Below, in pieces: positions 9,975-19,167 of a stretch of DNA of 64,000 nt. Source of the stretch: Nocardia cyriacigeorgica (GTDB taxonomy: Bacteria; Actinomycetota; Actinomycetes; Mycobacteriales; Mycobacteriaceae); NCBI RefSeq assembly GCF_010858045.1, contig NZ_JAAGVC010000016.1, forward strand, positions 1 to 64,000, given 5' to 3'. The position numbers and the translations under genes were made by a program. Within the stretch, counting starts at the first letter, position 1. Every line of letters begins with the position of its first letter. The notes under the pieces were generated by a model. It made no database searches and had not been told where the DNA came from. It saw nothing but the letters and a program-made list of their open reading frames with translations.

Positions 9975-11165
9975 TCAGCCGGCGCAACGCAGTAGCGCCT
10001 CGCGCAGATTGCGGCTGCGGACGTCGTCGAGGACGGCCATGCCGAGGCGGTTCATGACATAGCCGAAGCCGAATCCGGTGCTGGGATCGGCGAATCCGAA
10101 GGAGCCGCCGAGGCCGGTGGTGCCGTAGGCGCGTTTATCGGAGCCGAATCGGAACGCGCCGCGCGATTTCCGGAAGCCGAGGTGGTAGCGGCTCTTGGTG
10201 TGCAGCACCAGATCGTCGGCGGGGACGTCGTCGGCGGTGTCGGCGGCCAGTCGATCCACTACCGCATCGTCGATGGGAAGCGTGCCGGTGCGGCCGGCGG
10301 CGGCGCCGTAGATGGCAGCGAGCGCACGGGCCGAACCGACGCCGCCGTGGCTGGCCACGCCGAGGTCGAGGAATTCCCGCCGCGCGGCACGGGCGGGGGC
10401 GCCGAAGCGCGGATTGGTCAGCGCCGCATAGGACAACCCGCGTTTGGCGTAGACCTCGGCGCCGATGCGCAGCGGGATATCGCGTTCATAGCGCAGGATG
10501 TCCAGGCCCTTGGTGGCGGACAGGACGGCGACGCGGTCGAGGCTCTGCTCGGCGGGCAGGCCGATGAAGAAGTCCAAGCCCAGCGGCGTCGCGAGTTCCT
10601 CGGCGAAGAACCGGCCGATCGTGCGGCCCTTCGGATCCACCCGGCGCAGCAATTCGCCCTGGTACAGGCCGAGAGTCAAGGCGTGATAGCCGTGCCGGGT
10701 GCCCGGCCGCCACGCGGGTTTCTGCGCGGCCAGGATCTCGGCCAGCCCATCGAGATCGGCGACTTGGGCCGCCGTCACCGGACGATCGAGCCCGGACAGC
10801 CCGGCTTGATGATCGATCAACTGCCGCACCGTGATCGCGTCCTTGCCCTTCGCCGCGAACTCCGGCCAGTACTTCGCCACCGGCTGGTCGTAGTCGAGCA
10901 GGCCCTGCGATACCGCCGTCGCGAGCGCGAACGCCGCCATCCCCTTGGTCGAGGAGAACACCGGCACGATGGTGTCGCGTTCCCAAGGCACGGCCCGTGC
11001 GCGATCACGGTGACCGGCCCACAGATCCACCACCGGCCGAGCACCGTCGTAGATCGCCACAGCGGCGCCGATCTCGCCGTGCTGGGTGAAATTGCGGCGG
11101 AAAGCGTCGGCGACGGGGCCGAAACCGGCCGCCACATCGCCGTGGATCGTGGGCTGCGCACTCAT
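9975..11165 (-). CDS. Serine hydrolase, beta-lactamase/esterase (EstB-like) family
   Basis: A 396-residue protein of the class C beta-lactamase/penicillin-binding fold. The active-site SxxK tetrad is SSTK (FSSTKGMAAF, near residue 70). A Tyr-x-x motif follows (HGYHALTLG) and GLGGSFGFADP stands near the C-terminus in place of KTG. Such enzymes in mycolate actinobacteria are mostly esterases or lipases; the substrate is unknown. The ATG at 11165 matches the usual family start (MSAQPTIHGDVAAGFGPVAD); a longer in-frame extension overlaps the divergent gene and is not conserved in character. No signal peptide, so probably cytoplasmic. Divergent from a second, unrelated-subfamily serine hydrolase with only 43 bases between starts. 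Confidence 0.85.
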   Translation of the reverse strand: MSAQPTIHGDVAAGFGPVADAFRRNFTQHGEIGAAVAIYDGARPVVDLWAGHRDRARAVPWERDTIVPVFSSTKGMAAFALATAVSQGLLDYDQPVAKYWPEFAAKGKDAITVRQLIDHQAGLSGLDRPVTAAQVADLDGLAEILAAQKPAWRPGTRHGYHALTLGLYQGELLRRVDPKGRTIGRFFAEELATPLGLDFFIGLPAEQSLDRVAVLSATKGLDILRYERDIPLRIGAEVYAKRGLSYAALTNPRFGAPARAARREFLDLGVASHGGVGSARALAAIYGAAAGRTGTLPIDDAVVDRLAADTADDVPADDLVLHTKSRYHLGFRKSRGAFRFGSDKRAYGTTGLGGSFGFADPSTGFGFGYVMNRLGMAVLDDVRSRNLREALLRCAG

Positions 11166-11208
11166 GGTTACTCGATCGTATCGGGGCTCGTCTCGTAGGC
11201 TCGGCTGC

Positions 11209-12042
11209 GTGCGCGCACTCGAGCAGATCAGCGAATGGCCGGTCCGGCATGCGGCGGCCGGCGTGGTGTTCGGCGACGGCGAGACCGCTGTCGCGGGCGA
11301 CGCCGACCGGGTCTTCCGGTTGGCCTCGGTCACCAAACCCCTTGCCGCCTACGCCGTGCTGATCGCGATCGAGGAAGGCGCGATCGAACTCGATCAGCCC
11401 GCCGGGCCGCCCGGCTCGACCGTGCGGCATCTGCTCGCGCACACCTCGGGGCTGGCCTTCGACACCACCGAGGTGATGGCCGAGCCAGGGCAGCGGCGCA
11501 TCTACTCCAGCTCGGGATTCGACGTGCTGGCCGATTTCGTCGCCGGGCAGACCGGTATCGCGTTCGACGAATACCTGCGTGACGCGGTGTTCGCACCGCT
11601 GGGCATGACCTCGTCGGTGCTGGACGGATCGGCCGGTCACGCCTGCCGGTCCAGTGCCGCCGACCTGCTGCGCTTCGCCGCGGAATTGCTGCGTCCGCAG
11701 CTGATCTCGGCCGAGACCCACGCCGAGGCGACGACTGTCCAGTTCCCTGGACGCAATGGCGTTCTGCCCGGCTATGGCTCGCAACGTCCCAACGACTGGG
11801 GGCTCGGATTCGAAATCCGCGATGGGAAAACCCCGCATTGGACCGGCTCGGCGAACTCGCCGCGAACCTATGGCCATTTCGGCCAATCCGGAACTTTTTT
11901 GTGGGTCGACCCGGAAGTCGGTTTGGCGTGTCTCGCCTTGAGCGACGAGAATTTCGGCGATTGGGCACGGGCGGTGTGGCCGCCGTTCAGCGATGCGGTG
12001 ATCGCGGAGGCGACACGCCGAAGCAACTCGTCGGCTAAGTAA
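11209..12042 (+). CDS. Serine hydrolase, beta-lactamase-related family
   Basis: A 277-residue protein of the beta-lactamase/transpeptidase fold. The SxxK motif is SVTK (RLASVTKPLAAYAV), the YxN-equivalent is YSSSGFD, and GHFGQSGTFLWVDP replaces the KTG box. It is shorter than its divergent neighbour and has no signal peptide, so a cytoplasmic esterase or peptidase is likely; the substrate cannot be told. The GTG at 11209 is chosen because the sequence VRALEQISEWPVRHAAAGVV fits the family N-terminus and earlier in-frame codons overlap the divergent gene. The 43-base gap must hold both promoters. Confidence 0.8.
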   Translation: MRALEQISEWPVRHAAAGVVFGDGETAVAGDADRVFRLASVTKPLAAYAVLIAIEEGAIELDQPAGPPGSTVRHLLAHTSGLAFDTTEVMAEPGQRRIYSSSGFDVLADFVAGQTGIAFDEYLRDAVFAPLGMTSSVLDGSAGHACRSSAADLLRFAAELLRPQLISAETHAEATTVQFPGRNGVLPGYGSQRPNDWGLGFEIRDGKTPHWTGSANSPRTYGHFGQSGTFLWVDPEVGLACLALSDENFGDWARAVWPPFSDAVIAEATRRSNSSAK

Positions 12043-12137
12043 CAGGTGTAACACCGGACACTCGAGTACACTCGGGCAACGCCAGTTCGACGGACCGTTG
12101 GGGAAGACGTTCCTCGTCGAAGCTGGAGGTGTCTGTG

Positions 12138-12671
12138 GTGCGCGCATCGAGTCAGTTCGCGGATGCGACGGCGGGTGTGGTCTACATCCACTCGTCGCCT
12201 GCCGCGCTGTGCCCGCACATCGAGTGGGCCCTCGCCTCTGCTCTCGGAGCCCCCGCCAAACTCCGCTGGACCGCCCAGCCGGCCGCCGCCGGCCAACTGC
12301 GGGCAACCAGCGACTGGGTCGGCCCTGTCGGCACCGCCGCGCGCATCGCCCAAGCCCTCCGCTCCTGGCCGGTGTTGAGATTCGAAGTGACCGAGGACCC
12401 CAGCGAAGGCGTGGACGGCGAGCGCTACAGCTTCGTCCCGGCCCTCGGCCTCTGGCACGGATCCACCAGCGCCAACGGCGACGTCACCATCGGTGAGATG
12501 CGCCTGCGCGTGATGTTGCAAACCGCACGCGAACTCGACAAATACTCCGGTTACGACCTGGCCGCCGAACTCGACCGCGCCCTCGGTACGGCTTGGGACG
12601 AAGACCTCGAGGTCTATCGCTGCGGCAGCGAGGGCGCGGAGATCACCTGGCTGCGTCGCGACGTGGGGTAG
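12138..12671 (+). CDS. DUF3145 family protein
   Basis: A 177-residue protein of a family conserved across mycolate actinobacteria, with no known function. Recognisable sequence includes the start VRASSQFADATAGVVYIHSS, the central SWPVLRFEVTEDPS and the tail EDLEVYRCGSEGAEITWLRR. No membrane segments or signal. The third of three closely spaced in-frame GTG codons (12138) is chosen because CTGGAGG then lies about eight bases upstream and the N-terminus matches the mycobacterial members. About 226 bases follow with no gene seen. Confidence 0.85.
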   Translation: MRASSQFADATAGVVYIHSSPAALCPHIEWALASALGAPAKLRWTAQPAAAGQLRATSDWVGPVGTAARIAQALRSWPVLRFEVTEDPSEGVDGERYSFVPALGLWHGSTSANGDVTIGEMRLRVMLQTARELDKYSGYDLAAELDRALGTAWDEDLEVYRCGSEGAEITWLRRDVG

Positions 12672-12897
12672 CCGGGCCGTAGCGGGCGTGGGCGGACCGC
12701 CACAGCGATATCGCGTCGGCAGAACGCGAGCGGTCGCCGGCACCCGCAGCCGATCCGTACCCGGGATCCAGCGCGCCTGGACATGGGTGATTACGTGCAG
12801 GATCGCACCCACTCGAATGGGCAATTCGCCCGAAGCATGCGCCCGCAGCCGAACCATAGCGTCGAGAGCCTCGTAACCATCGGTTCAGGAGGCGACC

Positions 12898-14007
12898 ATG
12901 ACCACCCAGCACATCGAGACACTCATCATCGGGGCCGGACAGGCCGGACTGGCGACCGGGAGCGCGCTGCGCCGACGGCACCGGCCATTCCTGATCGTCG
13001 ACCGCAACGACCGTATCGGCGACAACTGGCGGCGCCATTACGATTCGCTGCGCCTGTACTCACCCGCGAAGTACGACGGGCTGCCCGGGCTGCCGTTCCC
13101 GTCCGCGAATCCGTGGAGCTATCCGGGCAAGGACGACGTGGCCGACTACTTGGAGCGGTACGCGCTGCACTGGGATCTGCCGGTGCGTATGCGAACCGGT
13201 GTCGATCGCTTGACCGCCCGGCCAGGCGGAGGATTCGTGGCGCGGCTCGGCGACGACACCATCACCTGCGACAACGTCGTCGTCGCGACCGGCACCTTCG
13301 GCCGCACGCCCTACATCCCGGACTTCGCCGCGGAACTGGATCCGGCGATCACCCAACTGCACTCGAGCCGGTACCGCAGGCCCGAGCAGTTGGCGCTGGG
13401 GCCGGTGCTGGTGGTTGGCGCCTCGCATTCCGGCACCGACATCGCCTACGAAGTGGCAGGCACCCACCGGACCATCCTCTGCGGCCGCGACTGCGGCCAG
13501 ATCCCGGTGCGGTGGGACCGCCCTGCCATCAGGTTCGCTTTGCCGGTGCTGGTCTTCCTGTGGCGGCACGTACTCACCCGGCGCACCCCGATCGGCAGGA
13601 AGGTGATGCGTGAGGTGCGCTTGCACGGCGGACCCATGCTGCGGGTCAAGCGTGCCGACCTGGCCGAGCGCGGGGTGCGCCGGAATACCGCCCGGATGAG
13701 CGGAGTCCGCGATGGGCTCCCGGAACTGGACGACGGCACGGTCGTCGACGTGCGGAACGTCGTGTGGGCGACCGGGTTCCGTCAGGTGTTCGATTGGATC
13801 GATCTGCCCGTCATCGGCGAGGACGGCTGGCCGAAGGAATATCGCGGTGTGGTCGACGATATGCCCGGCCTGTACTTCTGCGGTTTGAGTTTCCAGTACG
13901 CATTTTCCTCGATGGTGTTTCCCGGAGTCGGTCGGGACGCGGAGTATGTCGCGCGACGGATCGATGCGCGGGTACGGGAGCAGACCGCTGTGCGGGCGGC
14001 GGCCTGA
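12898..14007 (+). CDS. Flavin-containing monooxygenase / NAD(P)-dependent FAD oxidoreductase
   Basis: A 369-residue single-component flavoprotein. The FAD-binding GxGxxG is GAGQAGLATG near residue 11; the NADPH-binding dinucleotide site is VVGASHSGTDIAYE near residue 175; the ATG motif before the second half reads VVATGTFGRTPYIPDF, and a late VVWATGFRQVFDW matches the family. DNWRRHYDSLRLYSPAKYDGLPG is typical of bacterial FMO/CzcO-like oxidoreductases. The likely role is oxygenation of a small substrate, identity unknown. ATG 12898 with GGAGG a few bases upstream. A TPR/LuxR-type regulator gene follows 155 bases downstream on the same strand and may control it. Confidence 0.85.
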   Translation: MTTQHIETLIIGAGQAGLATGSALRRRHRPFLIVDRNDRIGDNWRRHYDSLRLYSPAKYDGLPGLPFPSANPWSYPGKDDVADYLERYALHWDLPVRMRTGVDRLTARPGGGFVARLGDDTITCDNVVVATGTFGRTPYIPDFAAELDPAITQLHSSRYRRPEQLALGPVLVVGASHSGTDIAYEVAGTHRTILCGRDCGQIPVRWDRPAIRFALPVLVFLWRHVLTRRTPIGRKVMREVRLHGGPMLRVKRADLAERGVRRNTARMSGVRDGLPELDDGTVVDVRNVVWATGFRQVFDWIDLPVIGEDGWPKEYRGVVDDMPGLYFCGLSFQYAFSSMVFPGVGRDAEYVARRIDARVREQTAVRAAA

Positions 14008-14162
14008 GGTTCATCCGGCCGGGCTGGCCGGTCCGGCGGCGCTAGCGGACGATCCGGCAACGCCGCCCCGCCGGCAGGCAACGAGATGCCGGGCCGGGCC
14101 TCGCTCAGCGAGCCCACCGCGGCGCCGAACTGCGCGTATCGTCCTGTAACAGGTGATGCGCT

Positions 14163-15788
14163 ATGAGCGTTGTCGACAGTTTGCGGCAGGCTCGTGAGGC
14201 CTACGAGCGGCGGGAATGGGTGGCGGCTTTCGAGGCGCTGTCCGCCTCGGACGCCGAGGCCTTGCGCGGCGACGATTTCGCCCGGCTGGCCACCGCCGCC
14301 TATCTCACAGGCCACACCAACGACAGCATCCAGGCGATGCAGCGGGCCTATCAGCTGCACGTGGACGACGGCAATCGGCTCGCCGCCGTCCGGTGCGCGT
14401 TCTGGTTGGCACAGACCCTGCTGATGGCCGGCGAATCGGCGGTCTCCGGCGGCTGGGTGGGCCGGGCCCGACGCCTACTCGACGAGGTGGGCGACGATGT
14501 CGTCGAACATGGCTATGTGCTGGTTTCGGTGATGCTGCGCAACGTCTTCGCCGGTGAATACCCGGCCGCGGCCGCATGCGCCGACAAGATCATCGACTAC
14601 GGTCGCCGCTACGGCGACCCCGACCTGACCGCGATGGGCCTGTCGGCGCACGGCAGGCTGGCACTGTACGGCGGTGACGTGCGGGGCGGGCTCGCGCTGA
14701 TGGACGAAGCGATGGCATGTATCGCGGCAGGCGGCGTCTCGACGATGTTCGCCGGGCACATCTACTGCTCGATGATCGAAGCCTGCCAGGAGATCTCGGA
14801 CCTGGGCCGGGCGGAGCAATGGACAGTGGCGTTGACAAACTGGTGCGCCGACCAACCCGGCCTGGTGTTGTTCACCGGCCAGTGCGCGGTGCACCGCGGG
14901 CAGCTGATGCGCCTGCACGGCGCCTACGAGGCAGCCCTCGAGGAGTTCGCCCTGGCGGTCCGCCGCTACCTCATCGCCCAGTCACCGGCCGCGGCCGGTC
15001 TTGCGCTGGCCGAGCGCGGTGATGTCTTGCGGATCCGCGGCGCGTTCGACGAGGCCGGCGACGCTTACACCGGGGCGATCGATTACGGGCATGAGCCACA
15101 GCCCGGGCTGGCACTGCTCTGGTCGATCCGGGGCCGTACCGCCGCCGCGCTCGGAGCGGTGCGCAGATTGGTCGCCGAAGCGGCGGACCCGGTGCACCGC
15201 TGCCGGCTACTGCCCGCGGCGATAGACATCCTGCTCGCGGCAGGGGAGACGGACGAAGCGGTGGCGCTGAGCCACGAGCTGGCCGAGATCGCCGCGAACT
15301 TCGGCTGCGCGCCATTGCATGCGATGGCGGCGCGGGCCGCCGGGTGCGTCGCGATAGCGCGCGGCGACTGCGCCATGGCCGTTCCGGAGCTGCGTCGCGC
15401 GGTCCGCATCTGGACCGAGCTCGGGGCTCCGTACGAGACGGCGCGCTGCCAGGTCGATATCGGTCGAGCGCTGCGAGCGCTCGGCGATGAGGATTCGGCC
15501 CGATCGGAACTCGCCGCCGCGCGTCGGGTCTTCGCCGAACTGGGCGCCGCGCCCGCCGAACGCGAGGTCACCGCACTGCTGACCCCGCGGGCGCCGGCCG
15601 GGCTGTCGCCCCGTGAGCTCGAGGTGCTGCGTTTGGTGGCAGCCGGACACAGCAATACCGACATTGCGTCCGCGCTCGTGCTCAGCGAGAAGACGGTAGC
15701 GCGGCATCTGTCCAATATCTTCACCAAGCTCGATGTCACCTCGCGAACCGCTGCCGCCGCCTTCGCCTACGAGCACGGGCTGACCTGA
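14163..15788 (+). CDS. LuxR-family regulator with TPR-like N-terminus
   Basis: A 541-residue regulator. Residues 1-460 are helical repeats of TPR type (ALEEFALAVRRYL; GAFDEAGDAYTGAIDYG), with no Walker-type ATPase visible. The C-terminal 65 residues are a LuxR helix-turn-helix (LSPRELEVLRLVAAGHSNTDIASALVLSEKTVARHLSNIFTKL; split here as LSPRELEVLRLVAAG and SEKTVARHLSNIFTKL). The missing NTPase separates it from MalT-type LAL regulators. It follows the flavin monooxygenase gene, so control of oxidative chemistry is plausible but unproven. Confidence 0.85.
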   Translation: MSVVDSLRQAREAYERREWVAAFEALSASDAEALRGDDFARLATAAYLTGHTNDSIQAMQRAYQLHVDDGNRLAAVRCAFWLAQTLLMAGESAVSGGWVGRARRLLDEVGDDVVEHGYVLVSVMLRNVFAGEYPAAAACADKIIDYGRRYGDPDLTAMGLSAHGRLALYGGDVRGGLALMDEAMACIAAGGVSTMFAGHIYCSMIEACQEISDLGRAEQWTVALTNWCADQPGLVLFTGQCAVHRGQLMRLHGAYEAALEEFALAVRRYLIAQSPAAAGLALAERGDVLRIRGAFDEAGDAYTGAIDYGHEPQPGLALLWSIRGRTAAALGAVRRLVAEAADPVHRCRLLPAAIDILLAAGETDEAVALSHELAEIAANFGCAPLHAMAARAAGCVAIARGDCAMAVPELRRAVRIWTELGAPYETARCQVDIGRALRALGDEDSARSELAAARRVFAELGAAPAEREVTALLTPRAPAGLSPRELEVLRLVAAGHSNTDIASALVLSEKTVARHLSNIFTKLDVTSRTAAAAFAYEHGLT

Positions 15789-15954
15789 CGCGGGCCGGAC
15801 GCACCTCGTTCCCATCGACAGGCCACGTTTGTGTATGGTTGCCGAGGTCGTCGAGCAGTGGGGAGGTGGTCGGAATCCGAACACGCCGGGAAGCAGGATC
15901 GACCGGGAACGACGCCCAGCCGAGTCCGGGGCCACACAACACACACCCCTCCTT

Positions 15955-17211
15955 ATGACACATAGTCTGCTCACATCGCCCACACGGTGGGTCCGGGTAG
16001 TGCCGTGGTGTATTCCGGCGCTGCTCGCGATCGTCGTCGCCTTCTGGCTGTCGGACCACATCTCTCGAGGCTTCATCGATCTCGAGGTCTACCGGATCGG
16101 CATCGACACCCTGCGCGATGGCGGCGACCTGTACGGCGATCTGCCGGAAACGTCGTTCGGCATCGGCCTGCCGTTCATCTACCCGCCCTTCGCGGCGCTC
16201 GCGCTGTCACCGTTCGCGCTGCTGCCGTGGAATGTGGCCGTCGTCAGCTACTTCACGGTCTCGGTGGCCGCGCTCGCACTGACCCTGTTCCTGGTGGCCC
16301 GCCGGATGTGGCCGCACCAGCGTGGCCTCGGCTGGTGGGCGGCCGCGACCGCGCTGCCGTTGACGTTGCTGCTCGAGCCGACGGTGTCCACGCTGGACTT
16401 CGGTCAGGTGAACCTGATCCTGATGGGCCTGGTCGCCGCCGACTGCCTGCCCGAGAAGACCAAGTGGCCGCGCGGTGTGCTGGTCGGTATCGCCGCCGCG
16501 ATCAAGCTGACCCCGGCCGCGTTCGTGCTGTACTTCCTGGTGCGTCGTGACTACAAGGCCGCGATCACCGCCGCCGCCACCGGCGCGACGGTCACCGCCC
16601 TCGCCTTCGCGGTGCTGCCGCGCGAATCGTTCGAATACTGGTTCGGCGGCGGCAACATGTCCGGACTGTCCGGATCGGTGTTCCACACCAACCAGTCCAT
16701 CCAGGGCGTGCTCGCCCGTTTCGGGATCTCCGGTATCGCCTTCACCGCTCTGTGGCTGGTGCTGGCCGCGCTGGCGCTGGTGCTGGTGTACACGATCATG
16801 CGCAAGGTGGCCGATGTGCCGCCGCTGGCGCTGTTCGCCAACGCGCTGCTCGCCCTGCTGGTGTCGCCGATCTCGTGGTCGCATCACTGGGTGTGGGTGG
16901 CGCCCGGTCTGCTGATCATGGCCGCGTACGCGAGCCGGCTGCCACGCCAGGCCGCGATCGCCTGCTCGCTGGCGGTGATCGCCGCCGCCTGGGTGTTCTA
17001 CATCGCCCCGCACGAGAACGTGCCGCAGGGTGAGGATCGGGAGCTCGGCTGGTCGATCGGGCAGCACGTGGTCGGCGACGCCTACGTGTGGGTGGCACTG
17101 CTGATGCTGGCCTGGATCGCATTCGCACGGTCGGCACAGCTGCGCGGGAAGCCCGCCTCGCCTGCGGTGCAGGAAGCGCCCGCGGACGAACGGAGCCCGG
17201 CCACACGGTGA
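15955..17211 (+). CDS. GT87 (DUF2029) polyprenyl-phosphate-mannose-dependent alpha-(1->2)-mannosyltransferase
   Basis: A 418-residue integral membrane glycosyltransferase of the GT-C superfamily with around ten hydrophobic segments. The conserved acidic loop after the first helix reads GFIDLEVYRIGIDTLRDGG, followed by LPFIYPPFAAL; STLDFGQVNLILMGLVAAD and the late PISWSHHWVW are typical of GT87 enzymes such as Rv2181. These use decaprenyl-phosphomannose outside the membrane to build lipomannan and lipoarabinomannan branches (established for mycobacteria); the role here is inferred. The ATG at 15955 is chosen as the start just before the first hydrophobic segment; an upstream ATG in frame adds a polar 42 residues without a good ribosome site. 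Confidence 0.85.
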   Translation: MTHSLLTSPTRWVRVVPWCIPALLAIVVAFWLSDHISRGFIDLEVYRIGIDTLRDGGDLYGDLPETSFGIGLPFIYPPFAALALSPFALLPWNVAVVSYFTVSVAALALTLFLVARRMWPHQRGLGWWAAATALPLTLLLEPTVSTLDFGQVNLILMGLVAADCLPEKTKWPRGVLVGIAAAIKLTPAAFVLYFLVRRDYKAAITAAATGATVTALAFAVLPRESFEYWFGGGNMSGLSGSVFHTNQSIQGVLARFGISGIAFTALWLVLAALALVLVYTIMRKVADVPPLALFANALLALLVSPISWSHHWVWVAPGLLIMAAYASRLPRQAAIACSLAVIAAAWVFYIAPHENVPQGEDRELGWSIGQHVVGDAYVWVALLMLAWIAFARSAQLRGKPASPAVQEAPADERSPATR

Positions 17212-17379
17212 GCTGCCGCGCTCGCCGGGCGGAGGATCGACCGAGAAGCTCGCGCCGAGGTGGTGGTGCCGTGGGGTCGGCCGCCCGCCTTGGTGAATCG
17301 GGTGTCGGCTGTCGAGAAAGGACTCGTCTCTCGGCGCGTAGGACCGGAACTCCGCAGGGGCGCAACTAGGCTCGGCGCC

Positions 17380-18345
17380 GTGGCGAACGAACTGGTGCTC
17401 AATGGTGACGCGCGCGCTCGGGCAGCTGGGCGTTCGTGCTGGCGGATGACGCTCTTGGGCCTGGTTGCCCTGCTGCTCGGCTGCTCCGGCCCGGTAGGCG
17501 TGGCTTCGGCGCAGGACTGGGATGTCGTCCGGGAGATCGCGCTGCCGCCGACGTACGCGGGGACCGTGGACAACAGCGCCGACTGCCGACGGGAATATCA
17601 GACGCGCGGATTCGAGCCGGCGTCGGCGGATGGCCACCGCCATCCGCTGTTCCTGTACTTCGTCGGCACCAATTTCGGCAAGGACCCCCAGGCAGATCTG
17701 CTCGGCAATATCCCCGCCGCGAACGCGGTGACCGCGGCGATGGCGCGCCGCGGCTTCGTCGCCCTCATGGTCGATTACGACAACACCGTGCTCGCCCTGG
17801 CCGGCGATCACGGAAACCAGACCCGCTGCCTGTTCGCGCCGCACGAACCGCGCAGCCTGCTCCGCGCGGCCTGCGCGCTGGACACCGTCGACTGCGATCT
17901 CGGTATCGCCACCTGGGGACACAGCCAAGGTGGTGCGGTCGCTCACCTGGCGCCCAACCACGACCCGCGGGTGCGCGCGGTGTGGACCACCGGCTACGGC
18001 GGCGACATGCGCTCGGTTCTCCCGGTGAACCGCCTGCGGGTGCTGGCCGGTGAGAACGAGAACAACGGCAAACCCGAGGTCCTGAACAAGGCCGCCGGTT
18101 TTACCCCGCAGCAGTGTCCGGACGACGGCCGCAGCCATTGCCTGCGCGCCGACGGCAGCGGCTGGGTCATCGTCCGCAGGTCCGAGGTCCAGACCACCGC
18201 CGATCACTGCTGGTTCTACCGGCACACCTGCTGGGCCGCCGAAACCTTTCTGGAACCGAGCTGGACCGATCGTCGATCGACCAAGCCGTACGCGATCGAA
18301 CCCAACGCCGATTGGGTGGCGGAGGTTGTTCGCTCGCCGCGGTGA
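17380..18345 (+). CDS. Secreted alpha/beta hydrolase-like protein
   Basis: A 321-residue exported protein. After a basic N-terminus comes a hydrophobic segment (MTLLGLVALLLGCSG). LLGC could serve as a lipobox, or signal peptidase I could cut after ASA. The mature part has an alpha/beta hydrolase nucleophile elbow (WGHSQGGAVAHLAP) and an upstream core strand (PLFLYFVGTNFGKDPQ). Several cysteines (DCRR, RCLF, ACALDTVDC, QQCPDDG, HCLR, HCWF, TCWA) suggest disulfides. Substrate unknown; a wall or lipid ester is plausible. GTG 17380 is provisional; ATG 17446 at the hydrophobic stretch is the alternative. Confidence 0.7.
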   Translation: MANELVLNGDARARAAGRSCWRMTLLGLVALLLGCSGPVGVASAQDWDVVREIALPPTYAGTVDNSADCRREYQTRGFEPASADGHRHPLFLYFVGTNFGKDPQADLLGNIPAANAVTAAMARRGFVALMVDYDNTVLALAGDHGNQTRCLFAPHEPRSLLRAACALDTVDCDLGIATWGHSQGGAVAHLAPNHDPRVRAVWTTGYGGDMRSVLPVNRLRVLAGENENNGKPEVLNKAAGFTPQQCPDDGRSHCLRADGSGWVIVRRSEVQTTADHCWFYRHTCWAAETFLEPSWTDRRSTKPYAIEPNADWVAEVVRSPR

Positions 18346-18406
18346 GCGGAGGGCGTGCGCGGAAACCGGATCAGCTGAATCTGTGGGCGCGCGTGCGGTG
18401 CGGCAC

Positions 18407-18847
18407 TCAGCCGGCGATGATCCCGGCGAACGTGCGCCAGCGGCGCTGTCGGTGCCGGAACAGCAACGTGACGAACTGCCGTAGGCCGAATGCGCGCCAG
18501 CCGTCTTCGATCTCGATCTCGTCGGTGTAGCGGCAGCGGTTGCCGCCGAGTGGGGTGAAGGTGAGGCGATGGTTCCAGACGCGCACCGGGCCGCCGTGCT
18601 CGTTGGTGTAGATCTCGGTGGGTTCGAGCCGTACCACGGTCATGTGGTGGGTCCACGCGGGGATGACGCCGAACATCCACATCCGCGCCACCCCCGACGC
18701 GCCCGCCTCCAGCCGTTCCGGCAGGTTCAGTCCGGTCATCCGAATGATCGGCGCCAGAACGTATTCGAACATCTCCGGCTTCTGCGCCAGCCGCCAGGCC
18801 TCCTCGGCGGAAATCGGCAGCTCGGTCGACACCGACACCGTGCTCAT
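18407..18847 (-). CDS. SRPBCC-fold protein (polyketide cyclase/START-like)
   Basis: A 146-residue protein with the SRPBCC helix-grip pattern: an N-terminal strand and helix (VSVSTELPISAEEAWRLAQKPEMFEYV), alternating strands ending in CRYTDEIEIEDGWRAFG, and a long C-terminal helix (QFVTLLFRHRQRRWRTFAGII). These proteins bind hydrophobic ligands; no catalytic assignment is possible. The ATG at 18847 fits. Convergent with the secreted hydrolase. The next 180 bases, up to the tRNA hairpin, hold no gene. Confidence 0.8.
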   Translation of the reverse strand: MSTVSVSTELPISAEEAWRLAQKPEMFEYVLAPIIRMTGLNLPERLEAGASGVARMWMFGVIPAWTHHMTVVRLEPTEIYTNEHGGPVRVWNHRLTFTPLGGNRCRYTDEIEIEDGWRAFGLRQFVTLLFRHRQRRWRTFAGIIAG

Positions 18848-19026
18848 TCCGCCATCCTTATCGCAATTGCCTCCCGGCGCAACGACTTCCGCGCTACAGC
18901 GTCCGGTTGCGGAGATCTATCGCAGGTTTTCGCGTGGGTGCGGTCAGGGGTTCGGTGCACGGCCGTGGACACAGCGGGGGCGCGCCCGTGTGAGGGACCG
19001 TTAGCCGGCGGGCTTCGCAATTCAAG

Positions 19027-19057
19027 ACGCCCTCGGTCTGCGGGAGACCGAGGGCGT
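19027..19057 (-). terminator. Hairpin downstream of tRNA-Val
   Basis: A perfect 13-bp stem (ACGCCCTCGGTCT / AGACCGAGGGCGT) with a five-base loop lies five bases beyond the 3' end of the tRNA on the minus strand. A weak T-containing tract follows. A transcription terminator for the tRNA is the simplest reading. Confidence 0.75.
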
Positions 19058-19062
19058 GCCGG

Positions 19063-19134
19063 TGGGCGCAGAGGGGTTCGAACCCCCGACCGCTGGTGTG
19101 TAAAACCAGAGCTCTACCACTGAGCTATACGCCC
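19063..19134 (-). tRNA. tRNA-Val (anticodon UAC)
   Basis: On the minus strand the 72 bases fold as a cloverleaf. The acceptor stem is GGGCGTA/TGCGCCC with discriminator A. The D arm contains AGCTCAGTGGTAGAGCT. The anticodon stem CTGGT/ACCAG holds a seven-base loop TTTACAC, giving anticodon TAC. The T arm is GGGGGTTCGAACCCCT. CCA is not encoded. In mycobacteria a tRNA-Val also lies next to ahpE, in keeping with the synteny here. Confidence 0.95.
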
Positions 19135-19167
19135 GGGCGCTGCCGGTGGGTAACCGGCGGCGACGGG

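Noticed and set aside
16207..18225. 672-codon minus-strand frame opposite the mannosyltransferase and secreted hydrolase
   Set aside because: Antisense of two well-supported genes; no domain recognised.
19063..19134. tRNA-Val as the attachment site of an integrated element
   Set aside because: No integrase gene and no second copy of the tRNA 3' end were seen; the neighbourhood is conserved core.
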